In this document: positions 1 to 7,250 of the stretch, piece by piece
How positions within the stretch are numbered: the first letter of the stretch is position 1
Layout of the letters: each line of letters starts with the position of its first letter
Position numbers and translations under genes: made by a program
NCBI GenBank assembly: GCA_031255055.1
Contig: JAIRTG010000231.1
Coordinates: forward strand, 1 to 8,470
Origin: Prevotellaceae bacterium
Lineage (GTDB): Bacteria; Bacteroidota; Bacteroidia; Bacteroidales; Paludibacteraceae
Reading direction: 5' to 3'
DNA length: 8,470 nucleotides
Notes under the pieces: generated by a model
Databases searched by the model: none
What the model saw: only the letters and a program-made list of their open reading frames with translations
Told to the model about the DNA's origin: nothing

Positions 1-101
1 CTGCTATGAATAGTAGTTGCATGGCTGCGCCGAGAGTTATTCTTTTTTTTGCACTTGACAAAATATAGAGGGGGACTAATCACTATTTAATCACTGTCTT
101 T

Positions 102-186
102 CGGGGCGTTGCGGGGCAGCGCCCCGCAGAGGGGGTAGCGGAAGACCGCGCAGCGGGCTGTAGCGAGGGGGAGACTTCCCCCCCCC
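102..186. repeat. GC-rich multi-hairpin element, REP-like
   Basis: This block is very GC-rich while its flanks are AT-rich. It contains three local hairpins. The first has an 8-bp perfect stem, TGCGGGGC at 110-117 with GCCCCGCA at 121-128, and a 3-base loop. The second is CCGC 146-149 with GCGG 153-156. The third is GGGGGA 167-172 with TCCCCC 177-182. GGAAG (140-144) can also pair with CTTCC (175-179) to enclose the inner part. GAGGGGG occurs at 129-135 and 165-171, with another copy outside the block at 68-74, and GTAGCG occurs at 135-140 and 160-165. This architecture resembles dispersed intergenic palindromic repeats in bacterial genomes. That it is repeated elsewhere is inference. Confidence 0.55.
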
Positions 187-192
187 TAATTA

Positions 193-210
193 TCTTTCTC
201 TTTCTCTTTC
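193..210. repeat. TCTTTC tandem triplicate
   Basis: Three perfect head-to-tail copies of TCTTTC lie just after the C-run of the GC-rich block. The tract is all pyrimidine on the plus strand. It is too short to call a true microsatellite, but it could vary in copy number. It is in no gene. Confidence 0.6.
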
Positions 211-339
211 CGGATGGATGACGACATGGGCTAAAAAACTATTTGATCCTTTACCGAATGACATGGGGTCAAGGGCTGATAAAGGGACGCCGTGTAGAGC
301 GGGTTGCTGTCGGCTGCAACTGTAAACGATAACTATCAA

Positions 340-1566
340 CTACAACAACATGTCTACGACTTTCTGAAGCGCAGCTACGAACGTATCGATTTCTTCTTTG
401 GTATTGTAGAAGGCAAACGAGGTGCGGACGGTTCCCGGTATATTAAAATAGTCCATAAGCGGTTGTGCGCAGTGATGGCCTGTGCGGACGGCGATTCCCA
501 GTTTATCCAACAATATGCCGATGTCGTAGGGATGAATATCGCCGATCATAAACGATAGGACACTGGTTCTTTGTCCGGTATTGCCGATTATCCGTATGTT
601 TCTTATAATCTTCAACCGCTCCAGCGCATATTCGGTTAACCTGTTTTCGTAATCTGCGATAGATTTGATGCCGATTTTTTCGACATATTCTAACGCTTCG
701 GCAAACGCAACCGACCCGATATAATCGGGCGTACCGGCTTCAAATTTGAAAGGCAGTTCGTTGTATGTCGTTTTTTCGAAGGAGACGGTTGCAATCATTT
801 CGCCGCCGCCCTGATAGGGTGGCATTCGCTCGAGCCATTTTTCTTTTCCGTACAATACGCCGACTCCTGTCGGACCGTATACTTTATGGCCGGAAAAAAC
901 ATAAAAGTCGGCGTCGAGCTTTTTTACATCTACAGCGATATGCGGAACGGCTTGTGCCCCGTCGACCAAGACCGGAATGTCGTGCCGATGCGCAATTTCA
1001 ATGATTTGTTCGACCGGATTGATCGTCCCCAGTACGTTTGATACATGGGTTATTGCGATGAGTTTTGTTCTTTCGTTGAGCATCGCTTCGTATTCATCCA
1101 AATACAATTTTCCGTTTTCGTCTATCGGAATCACACGCAGTTTCATTGCTTTTCGTTTGCAAAGCATCTGCCAGGGAACTATGTTTGAGTGGTGTTCCAT
1201 GACGGAAAGAACGATTTCGTCGCCTGCCCAACAAAACGCTTCCCCAAAAGAAAAGGCGACGAGATTGATTGCTTCCGTCGTTCCTCTTGTGAAAATAATA
1301 TCTTCTTTTTTGTCGGCCTTGATAAAGTTTGCAACTGTCTGACGTGCATCTTCGTGTGCATCGGTGGCCATTTGGCTCAAGTAGTGTACGCCACGGTGGA
1401 TGTTCGCATTGTAGCGAAAATAGCCGTTTTCTATTTTTTTTACAACAATTTCCGGTTTTTGAGTGGTTGCGGCATTGTCGAAATAGATTAGCTCTCTGTC
1501 ATATATTTTTTGGGATAAAATAGGAAAATCAGCTCTTATCTTCCGAATATCTTTTTCGTGTAACAT
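340..1566 (-). CDS. sufS: SufS-type cysteine desulfurase
   Basis: A PLP-dependent enzyme that takes sulfur from L-cysteine, giving alanine and an enzyme-bound persulfide for Fe-S cluster assembly in the cytoplasm. The 408-residue length is close to the roughly 406 of E. coli SufS. All key residues are visible: the PLP lysine K228 in SGHKVYGPTG, the cofactor aspartate D202 in VDGAQ, the stacking histidine H125 in MEHHSN, the catalytic cysteine C366 in RTGHHC, and the substrate-binding arginine R381 in VRTSF. The RTGHHC loop marks the group II (SufS/CsdA) type rather than IscS/NifS. The ATG at 1564-1566 places the N-terminus as expected for the family and has no clear Shine-Dalgarno sequence. 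No sufB, sufC, sufD or sufE neighbour is in the window; the gene is transcribed alone, divergently from yfhO. Function is secure by motifs; the sulfur acceptor is not visible here. Confidence 0.96.
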   Translation of the reverse strand: MLHEKDIRKIRADFPILSQKIYDRELIYFDNAATTQKPEIVVKKIENGYFRYNANIHRGVHYLSQMATDAHEDARQTVANFIKADKKEDIIFTRGTTEAINLVAFSFGEAFCWAGDEIVLSVMEHHSNIVPWQMLCKRKAMKLRVIPIDENGKLYLDEYEAMLNERTKLIAITHVSNVLGTINPVEQIIEIAHRHDIPVLVDGAQAVPHIAVDVKKLDADFYVFSGHKVYGPTGVGVLYGKEKWLERMPPYQGGGEMIATVSFEKTTYNELPFKFEAGTPDYIGSVAFAEALEYVEKIGIKSIADYENRLTEYALERLKIIRNIRIIGNTGQRTSVLSFMIGDIHPYDIGILLDKLGIAVRTGHHCAQPLMDYFNIPGTVRTSFAFYNTKEEIDTFVAALQKVVDMLL

Positions 1567-1651
1567 TTATTCTGTTAGTTTATTATAGCTCGTTAAAATT
1601 CAAAATTCGATGATTTGACGGCAGTCATTCTTACATATCTTGATTGCACGG

Positions 1652-1659
1652 CAAAGATA
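1652..1659 (-). promoter_or_regulatory. Candidate -7 box for sufS
   Basis: Read on the minus strand this is TATCTTTG, a full match to the Bacteroidota -7 consensus TAnnTTTG recognised by the primary sigma factor. It lies about 85 bases upstream of the sufS ATG. A perfect -33 TTTG is missing; a TTTA lies 16 bases further upstream, closer than the usual 19-21. The assignment rests mostly on one box. Confidence 0.35.
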
Positions 1660-1697
1660 ATTCTTTTTTATTTTCTAAAGAACCGTCATTCACCCCT

Positions 1698-1749
1698 CCG
1701 TACGGAAACAATTCTACCGTATGTCGTATGTCTTTTACATAGAATTGTT
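1698..1749. repeat. Palindrome and tandem-repeat cluster
   Basis: Three nested structures lie close together. CCGTACGG at 1698-1705 is a perfect 8-bp palindrome. AACAATTCTA (1707-1716) and TAGAATTGTT (1740-1749) form a perfect 10-bp inverted repeat around a 23-base loop. That loop contains CGTATGT twice in direct tandem (1718-1731). The cluster lies between the two candidate promoters, where an operator or a structured leader could sit. It is not followed by a convincing T-run on either strand, so it does not look like a simple intrinsic terminator. The function is unknown. Confidence 0.5.
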
Positions 1750-1841
1750 ATCGCAACAGTCATAAAACCAAAATATTGATTAAAAAACGTTCATTTGATT
1801 TTTATTAATTACGGGGGAAATGGTATTTATGAAAAATAATG

Positions 1842-1849
1842 TAATTTTG
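1842..1849 (+). promoter_or_regulatory. Candidate -7 box for the yfhO operon
   Basis: TAATTTTG matches the Bacteroidota -7 consensus TAnnTTTG and lies 48 bases before the yfhO ATG, a normal leader length. No TTTG occurs at the expected 19-21 base distance upstream; the nearest is at 1795-1798, which is too far. The call therefore rests on the -7 box and its position. Confidence 0.35.
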
Positions 1850-1897
1850 TGCCGGTTTTTGTGATATTGCACATTTTTCCATTCCAAAATAAACATC

Positions 1898-4420
1898 ATG
1901 AATAAGGGGTTATTTTCAAAGCTACTTCCTCATATTGCGGCCATTCTGCTATTTATTCTTTTGTCGGTAGGTTATTTTCTCCCCGTTTTAGAGGGAAAAC
2001 ATCTGATTGGACACGACACGGAAAGCTGGTCGTACATGGCAAAAGAAACATTAGACTACAACAAAACACATAACGACGTCACTTTGTGGACAAACTCGAT
2101 GTTCGGAGGTATGCCAAACTACCAGATTTCGATGGTACAGCCAAACAATATCATGAATTATGTAGAGGGTCTTATTCAAAAAGTATTTCCCCGCCCTGTC
2201 TTCTTTCTGATGCTCTATCTAACAGGTTTCTATATCTTGCTGTTAAGCTTTCGCGTCAAACCATGGCCGGCAATTGTCGGCTCCATCGCATTTACTTTCG
2301 CATCGTATAATCTGATCATCATCGCCGCCGGACATAATTCAAAAGCAATAACCATCGCATACATGGCTCCCGTCATCGGGAGTATTTTTATGACTTTGAG
2401 GTGGAATAAAATGTTGGGGGCTGTGCTGACCGCCTTCTTCCTCGCCCTGATGATAAGGGCTAACCATATTCAGATTATCTACTATGCGATGATTATCGTT
2501 ATATTTCTCGGTGTTGTCGAGTTTATTTATCGGTTAAAGAACAACGAGATAAAATCCTTTTTACAATCGGCAGGTCTGCTTTTGGCGGCTGCGGTGGTTG
2601 CTTTGGGCATCAATGCGACCACGCTGCTGACGACCTATGAATACAGCCAATACACCATGCGCGGAAAGTCGAACGGCTTGACGATGGATGAACAAAATTC
2701 GCAACAAGGGTTGAATAAAGATTACATCACACAGTGGAGTTATGGAATCGGTGAAAGCATGACGTTTTTGATTCCGAACTTCAAAGGAGGGGCCAGCGGC
2801 GGTACATTGGACGTGGACAGCAAAACGGCAGAAGGTTTCAACACGCTTTTTTCGCAAATGCGGACTCAAGGCTATCAGACGCCGGCCGTGAACGAAAAAT
2901 TTATGAAAGAAAACCGTTTGCCTTTGTATTGGGGCGACCAGCCCGGCACTTCGGGACCGGTTTATTTCGGTGCGATTGTCTGTTTTCTGTTTGTGCTGGG
3001 GATTTTTGTTGTCGACAAGCGTATTTTATGGTGGACGCTCCCTGTGATTGCGCTTACGCTGATGCTTTCGTGGGGAAGAAATTTTATGCCGCTGACGGAC
3101 TTTTTCATCGATTATGTACCGATGTACAATAAATTCCGGACGGTTTCGATGACGTTGGTTGCAACAGGATTCGGGGTAGCGCTGATGGCAATATTGGCCT
3201 TGAAAGAAATCTTTTACGGAAGTATCGACAAAATGAAATTAAAAAAATATACTTACATAAGTCTTGCCGTAACAGGCGGTATCGCATTGCTCGTATGGTT
3301 GTTTCCTTCCATTGCGGGAGACTTCACCTCGCCGGCCGACGGACAGTATTCGGGAACTTATGCTTTCCTGCAAGAAACATTGCCGCAAGACCGTAAAGCC
3401 ATGCTTCGTTCCGATGCTTTCAGAACGTTGCTGTTTATTGTGCTGTCAGCGGCATGTATCATTATTTACAACAGGGGGGTATTGAAAAAAAACGTGGCGT
3501 TTGTGCTGTTGGGCGCTCTGACGCTGTTTGATTTGGCGGCAGTGGATAAACGGTATTTGAATGACGCTAATTTTCAGAATAAGACCTTAGATAATATTAT
3601 TCAGGCGACACCTGTCGATAAAATGATATTGGAAGATACGTCTCAATTCCGAATTTTAGACGCTACGGTAAATATTTTCAACGATGCGTCTCCTTCCTAT
3701 TTTCACAAAAACATCGGCGGATACCATGCCGCGAAATTGCGCCGTTATCAGGAAATGATAAACATGCACATCGAGCCTGAAATAGGCAAATTGTTTGCAG
3801 AGTTCAACACGGCTCACAATCTGAACGATGTTGCGCTTTCGATGGACACATTGGGCGTTTTGAATATGCTGAATCTGAAATATGTTATCTATAACAAAGA
3901 AGCCGCTCCGTTGAAAAATCCCTATGCGAACGGAAATGCCTGGTTTGTCGACAAACTGCATATCGCCGAAAATGCAGACGAAGAAATGATGATGACGGGA
4001 AAAATCGATACGAAAACCGAACTTGTTGTTGATAAAATGTATGCAGATATGCTTCCGACGTCGCTCACCGCAGACAGCGCCGCATCGATCGTTTTGAGCG
4101 CATACAAACCGAATCATTTGGTCTATGATTTTTCATCGAACACAGACCAGCTTGCCGTTTTTTCCGAAATATATTACGACAAAGGCTGGAATGTCTACAT
4201 CGACGGCGAAAAAGCAAACTATGTGCGAGCAAACTATTTGCTGCGGGCAATGCCGCTGAAAGCGGGTAACTACCAAATAGAGTTCAAATTTACACCTTCG
4301 TCCTATTCCAACGGAAACATCATTGCGCTTATCTCTTCCTTGTTATTGGTTCTAAGCATTATTGCATATTGCCTGTTGTACCTGAAAAAATACAAACAGC
4401 AAACAACTGCTTTGAAATAA
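1898..4420 (+). CDS. YfhO-family polytopic membrane protein
   Basis: An 840-residue inner-membrane protein of the YfhO family (PF09586). Hydrophobic segments are seen near residues 12-32, 100-142 (two), 153-187 (two), 191-212, 222-243, 356-372, 377-390, 417-437, 453-470, 507-524 and 532-546. A soluble domain of about 260 residues follows, probably periplasmic, and a last helix sits at 806-828 before a lysine-rich cytoplasmic tail. The first outside loop carries GHDTESW (39-44 region) and MFGGMPNYQ (68-76), with the acidic residue expected in GT-C-type glycosyltransferases. The C-terminal YDKGWNVYIDG (760-770) is also typical of the family. Bacillus YfhO is linked to glycosylation of lipoteichoic acid; the Bacteroidota substrate is not known, and an undecaprenyl-phosphate sugar donor is inference. 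The gene starts the operon, 24 bases before ftsX. The ATG precedes a basic N-terminus and the first helix, as expected. Confidence 0.88.
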   Translation: MNKGLFSKLLPHIAAILLFILLSVGYFLPVLEGKHLIGHDTESWSYMAKETLDYNKTHNDVTLWTNSMFGGMPNYQISMVQPNNIMNYVEGLIQKVFPRPVFFLMLYLTGFYILLLSFRVKPWPAIVGSIAFTFASYNLIIIAAGHNSKAITIAYMAPVIGSIFMTLRWNKMLGAVLTAFFLALMIRANHIQIIYYAMIIVIFLGVVEFIYRLKNNEIKSFLQSAGLLLAAAVVALGINATTLLTTYEYSQYTMRGKSNGLTMDEQNSQQGLNKDYITQWSYGIGESMTFLIPNFKGGASGGTLDVDSKTAEGFNTLFSQMRTQGYQTPAVNEKFMKENRLPLYWGDQPGTSGPVYFGAIVCFLFVLGIFVVDKRILWWTLPVIALTLMLSWGRNFMPLTDFFIDYVPMYNKFRTVSMTLVATGFGVALMAILALKEIFYGSIDKMKLKKYTYISLAVTGGIALLVWLFPSIAGDFTSPADGQYSGTYAFLQETLPQDRKAMLRSDAFRTLLFIVLSAACIIIYNRGVLKKNVAFVLLGALTLFDLAAVDKRYLNDANFQNKTLDNIIQATPVDKMILEDTSQFRILDATVNIFNDASPSYFHKNIGGYHAAKLRRYQEMINMHIEPEIGKLFAEFNTAHNLNDVALSMDTLGVLNMLNLKYVIYNKEAAPLKNPYANGNAWFVDKLHIAENADEEMMMTGKIDTKTELVVDKMYADMLPTSLTADSAASIVLSAYKPNHLVYDFSSNTDQLAVFSEIYYDKGWNVYIDGEKANYVRANYLLRAMPLKAGNYQIEFKFTPSSYSNGNIIALISSLLLVLSIIAYCLLYLKKYKQQTTALK

Positions 4421-4444
4421 AAGCGCTACATCTACTACCCCAAA

Positions 4445-5326
4445 ATGGCAAAAGAAACACACAAAGTATATAAACAAAGATTTTGGAACATGCACCTGAC
4501 GGCGATTATCACCATGTCGTTTGTACTTTATCTGATAGGTTTGCTTTGTCTGTTGCTATTCACGGCACGCGACATCAGCATCAACGTAAGAGAAAAAATC
4601 ACCTTGTCGGTTATTATCGACGACCGGATTCCCGATACCTACATTAAGCGCATCAGCGCCTATTTGAACAAAGCGCCCTTCACCAAATCGGTACGTTTTA
4701 TATCCAAAGAAGAAGCCTTGAGCGAGCATATCAAAGAATTGGGAGAAGACCCCGAAGCCTTTTTGGGCTACAATCCGCTTTTGGCATCGTTCGAGATTAA
4801 TTTAAATGTCGAATATGCAAATGCCGACAGCACAAGAATAATCGAAGCGAAAATTCAGACATTTGATCACATCAACCGCATAGCCTACCCGAAAGACGTT
4901 GTTGATTTGGTGAACGAAAACATAAAAAAAATAAGCTTTATGCTTTTGGTACTCACAAGCTTGTTGCTGTTCATTTCGGTAGCTTTGATCAACAACACAA
5001 TCCGTCTGGCCATCTATTCAAACCGGTTTATTATAAATACGATGAAATTAGTAGGAGCCACGTCATGGTTTATACGCAGACCTTATATCAAAAAGAGCAT
5101 CTTCAATGGAATCATTGCAGCCGTTTTGGCCTTAATCTATCTGGCGGCTTCAATCTACTACATACGGCACGGTTTCGGAATAACCGAACTGCCGTTAAAT
5201 CCGGTGACTGCACTCTATGTTGCCGCCACAGTGATGACGTTCGGCATATTGCTGGCGGCGTTTTCTTCCTACTTTGCTGTGGGAAGATACACCAGAATGA
5301 AGACAAACGATATGTATTTTGTATAG
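4445..5326 (+). CDS. ftsX: Cell division protein FtsX
   Basis: The permease-like subunit of the FtsEX complex, which couples ATP hydrolysis by FtsE to activation of cell-wall hydrolases at the division site. At 293 residues it has the standard FtsX layout: cytoplasmic N-terminus, helix near 19-40, periplasmic domain of about 115 residues (41-160), then three helices near 163-184, 221-240 and 253-278. The cytoplasmic loop after the second helix carries the family signature, including NNTIRLAIYS (183-192) and TMKLVGATSWF (199-209). The ATG follows the yfhO stop by 24 bases. The partner ATPase gene ftsE is not in the window; in Bacteroidota it is commonly encoded elsewhere. Confusion with MacB- or LolC-type permeases is unlikely given the size and the loop signature. 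Confidence 0.93.
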   Translation: MAKETHKVYKQRFWNMHLTAIITMSFVLYLIGLLCLLLFTARDISINVREKITLSVIIDDRIPDTYIKRISAYLNKAPFTKSVRFISKEEALSEHIKELGEDPEAFLGYNPLLASFEINLNVEYANADSTRIIEAKIQTFDHINRIAYPKDVVDLVNENIKKISFMLLVLTSLLLFISVALINNTIRLAIYSNRFIINTMKLVGATSWFIRRPYIKKSIFNGIIAAVLALIYLAASIYYIRHGFGITELPLNPVTALYVAATVMTFGILLAAFSSYFAVGRYTRMKTNDMYFV

Positions 5327-5365
5327 ATAAGTACACAATGATTCATAAAATAAATTTACCAATCA

Positions 5366-5375
5366 GATTTAAATC
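5366..5375. repeat. 10-bp palindrome in ftsX-DUF3098 gap
   Basis: GATTTAAATC is a perfect palindrome in the 75-base gap after ftsX, 27 bases before the next start. No TAnnTTTG box is seen in this gap. In such AT-rich DNA it may well be chance. Confidence 0.3.
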
Positions 5376-5401
5376 AAAAATCAACATTTTAGTCAATAAA
5401 T

Positions 5402-5650
5402 ATGGACATTAAAGAAGAAAAAAAATTTACCATTGGTACGATAAACCTGAAATTGATAGGGCTTTCCTTTATCGTCATCATCATCGGATTTTTGCTGATG
5501 ACGGGCGAACCGACCATCACCGAATACAACCCCGACATCTTCAGTACAAGAAGAATTGTGGTTGCTTCGATTATTGCTTTTTTTGGGTTCGGATGTACAA
5601 TTTTTGCAATAATGTATAAACCCAAAAACAAAAAAGGAAGCGAAAAATGA
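5402..5650 (+). CDS. DUF3098 small membrane protein
   Basis: An 82-residue protein with two predicted membrane helices (about 17-34 and 51-70), a charged N-terminus (KEEKK) and a lysine-rich tail, so both ends are probably cytoplasmic. A short periplasmic turn contains [13 protein letters not shown] (43-55), which resembles the conserved core of DUF3098 (PF11297), a Bacteroidota family of unknown function. It sits between ftsX and uppP, and its TGA stop overlaps the uppP ATG in ATGA (5647-5650), which suggests translational coupling. The A-rich sequence before the ATG is usual for the phylum. No catalytic residue stands out. A helper role for FtsX or UppP is inference from position only. Confidence 0.85.
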   Translation: MDIKEEKKFTIGTINLKLIGLSFIVIIIGFLLMTGEPTITEYNPDIFSTRRIVVASIIAFFGFGCTIFAIMYKPKNKKGSEK

Positions 5651-6453
5651 ATTGGATAGAAGCCTTACTATTGGGAATCGTACAGGGACTGACCGAATTT
5701 TTGCCCGTGAGCAGTAGCGGACACCTCATCTTAGGACAGGAAATTCTTGGTTTGAACACCTCATCGTCCGACAATCTGCAATTCATTGTGACCGTTCATG
5801 CAGCAACGGTTCTGAGTACGATTGTTGTCCTGTGGAAAGAAATCGCCCAACTATTCAGAGGTACTTTTTTGGCAAAACAATGGAACGACGAAAAATCATA
5901 CGTGATGAAATTAATCATATCGATGATTCCCGTATTTATCATCGGCGTATTTTTCAAAGACTATGTAGAAGCGCTTTTCGGACAGGGGATTCTTTTGGTC
6001 GGCGGTTGTTTGCTGCTTACGGCCTGCCTTTTGACGTTTGCCTACTATGCCAAACCCCGTCAGAAAGACCAAATTTCATACAAGAGCGCTTTTATCATCG
6101 GCCTGTCGCAGGCAGTGGCCGTGTTGCCGGGACTTTCCCGATCGGGCACAACAATAGCCACCGGTCTGCTTTTAGGGAATAAAAAAGAAAATGTCGCTCA
6201 TTTTTCGTTCCTGATGGTGCTGGTTCCCATTTTGGGAGAATCACTGTTGGATTTGATAAAAATGATTTCGGAACCGGGCGCAACAAGCATAGGAATTATG
6301 CCGCTGATTGTCGGATTTCTGGGCGCATTTATCGCAGGATGGATTGCCTGCAAATTTATGATCAATCTGGTGAAAAAAGGAAAACTGATTTACTTTGCCG
6401 TTTATTGTGCACTAATCGGAATCGTTTCCATTACATTCGCACTATTAAATTAA
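5647..6453 (+). CDS. uppP: Undecaprenyl-diphosphatase UppP (BacA)
   Basis: An integral membrane enzyme that removes one phosphate from undecaprenyl pyrophosphate, regenerating the lipid carrier used for peptidoglycan and surface polysaccharides. Overproduction of this family confers bacitracin resistance. At 268 residues it matches the family's usual length. Both signatures are present: Q13xxxE17 followed by FLPVSSSGH (18-26), and PGLSRSGTT (161-169) with the key arginine R165. Q13, E17, S23 and H26 correspond to E. coli E17, E21, S27 and H30; Q in place of the first E is allowed by the (E/Q)xxxE motif. Several hydrophobic segments follow, including 47-63, 89-103, 115-134, 186-204, 216-240 and 249-266. 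The ATG overlaps the preceding stop by four bases; truB starts 31 bases after its stop. Confidence 0.97.
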   Translation: MNWIEALLLGIVQGLTEFLPVSSSGHLILGQEILGLNTSSSDNLQFIVTVHAATVLSTIVVLWKEIAQLFRGTFLAKQWNDEKSYVMKLIISMIPVFIIGVFFKDYVEALFGQGILLVGGCLLLTACLLTFAYYAKPRQKDQISYKSAFIIGLSQAVAVLPGLSRSGTTIATGLLLGNKKENVAHFSFLMVLVPILGESLLDLIKMISEPGATSIGIMPLIVGFLGAFIAGWIACKFMINLVKKGKLIYFAVYCALIGIVSITFALLN

Positions 6454-6484
6454 CAATCAATTGACAATACAAGATATTTCCGAC

Positions 6485-7195
6485 ATGGATTTTGTAGCAG
6501 GCGAGGTGCTCTACATCAACAAACCTTTGGGATGGACGTCGTTTAACCTTGCACACAAAATTCGATGGAAACTGTGCCGGTCACTCAACATAAAAAAACT
6601 CAAAGTCGGACATGCGGGAACATTAGACCCACTGGCAACAGGAGTAATGATCATCTGCACAGGAAAAGCAACCAAACAAATAGCCTCCTTTCAACATCAG
6701 ACAAAAGAATATATCGCCCAATTGAAATTAGGTGAAACAACGCCGTCGTTCGATTTGGAACTGCCCATAGATGCGGTTTATCCCACAGAACACATCACAA
6801 AAGAACTGATAGACGAAACGTTGAAAAAATTTGTCGGAGAAATATGGCAAGTGCCGCCCGTCTATTCGGCGGTAAAAATAGAAGGAAAGCGGGCCTACAA
6901 TTACGCAAGAGAAGGGCAAGAGGTCGAATTGAAGCCCAAAATGTTGGTAATCGACAAACTGGAAGCGCTTGAATACGCCCATCCGGTATTAAAAATAAAA
7001 GTCGTTTGTAGCAAAGGAACATACATCAGAGCCTTGGCAAGAGACATCGGAAAAGCGTTAGCATCAGGTGCACATCTTGTCGGTTTAGAGCGGACACGAA
7101 TCGGAAACATACGGTTGGAAGACTGTATGGAAATAGAAGAATTTCTGAATTTTACAGAAAAAAATATTGCGGGTGAACAAAAAACAGCTATTTGA
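6485..7195 (+). CDS. truB: tRNA pseudouridine(55) synthase TruB
   Basis: Converts U55 in the T-loop of almost all tRNAs to pseudouridine and also acts as an RNA chaperone. With the ATG at 6485 the protein has 236 residues and begins [14 protein letters not shown], the usual Bacteroidota N-terminus. The catalytic aspartate is D48 in [20 protein letters not shown] followed by [20 protein letters not shown], and LERTRIGNI supply the remaining family motifs. The frame stays open upstream to a TTG at 6461, which would add eight residues; I prefer the ATG because TTG starts are rare here and the extra residues match nothing known. The long C-terminal PUA domain of proteobacterial TruB is absent, consistent with the shorter form of the family. 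The gene lies 31 bases after uppP and 55 before queA. Confidence 0.96.
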   Translation: MDFVAGEVLYINKPLGWTSFNLAHKIRWKLCRSLNIKKLKVGHAGTLDPLATGVMIICTGKATKQIASFQHQTKEYIAQLKLGETTPSFDLELPIDAVYPTEHITKELIDETLKKFVGEIWQVPPVYSAVKIEGKRAYNYAREGQEVELKPKMLVIDKLEALEYAHPVLKIKVVCSKGTYIRALARDIGKALASGAHLVGLERTRIGNIRLEDCMEIEEFLNFTEKNIAGEQKTAI

Positions 7196-7250
7196 AGTTG
7201 TTGTTATCACTTATCACTATACGGATATAACTCAAAAAGAAAAAATAAAA

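Larger units (their letters stand above)
1..339. other. Gene-poor region downstream of sufS
   Basis: I see no convincing gene here. The stretch holds a short T-run (42-50), a GC-rich hairpin block (102-186), a run of nine C (178-186), a pyrimidine tandem repeat (193-210), and two copies of the 8-mer GACATGGG (223-230 and 260-267), which are followed at unequal distances by GGGCTAAAAA and the similar GGGCTGATAAA. Only very short open frames occur: one on the plus strand ends with TAG at 66-68, and a possible minus-strand ATG at 20-22 runs off the left edge. A weak hairpin (GTTGC 303-307 with GCAAC 316-320) lies just past the sufS stop, but no T-run follows it in the sufS direction, so it is not a convincing terminator. 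Confidence 0.6.
1567..1897. promoter_or_regulatory. Divergent intergenic region, sufS/yfhO
   Basis: This 331-base gap separates the minus-strand sufS from the plus-strand yfhO operon, so it must carry both upstream regions. It is AT-rich and has no credible coding frame. It contains a candidate minus-strand -7 box (1652-1659), a candidate plus-strand -7 box (1842-1849), a tandem AAAATTC pair (1595-1608) and a cluster of palindromes (1698-1749). Neither promoter candidate has a good -33 TTTG at the usual spacing, so transcription starts are uncertain. Confidence 0.6.

Noticed and set aside
1..68. Short frames at the left edge: plus strand ending TAG at 66-68, and minus-strand ATG at 20-22
   Set aside because: About 20 and 7 codons respectively, with no recognisable similarity; either could be the edge of a real gene, but the window does not show enough to call one.
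303..320. Hairpin just after the sufS stop as a terminator
   Set aside because: The stem is only 5 bp with an 8-base loop, and no T-run follows in the sufS direction.
1..339. Riboswitch or CRISPR array
   Set aside because: No cobalamin-box or other known riboswitch core was recognised, and the repeats are too short and irregular in spacing for CRISPR.
977..1342. 121-codon plus-strand open frame inside sufS
   Set aside because: It is antisense to the intact sufS, whose catalytic residues fall in this stretch.
3656..4117. 153-codon minus-strand open frame inside yfhO
   Set aside because: It lies wholly within a strongly supported coding region in another frame, and its cysteine- and histidine-rich translation shows no recognisable domain.
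6461..6484. TTG start giving TruB eight more residues
   Set aside because: An ATG at 6485 gives the N-terminus usual for Bacteroidota TruB, and TTG starts are uncommon in this phylum.
7167..7250. Upstream TTG extension of QueA overlapping truB
   Set aside because: The extension has no family similarity, and the ATG at 7251 gives the standard 349-residue protein beginning MKLSQFKF.
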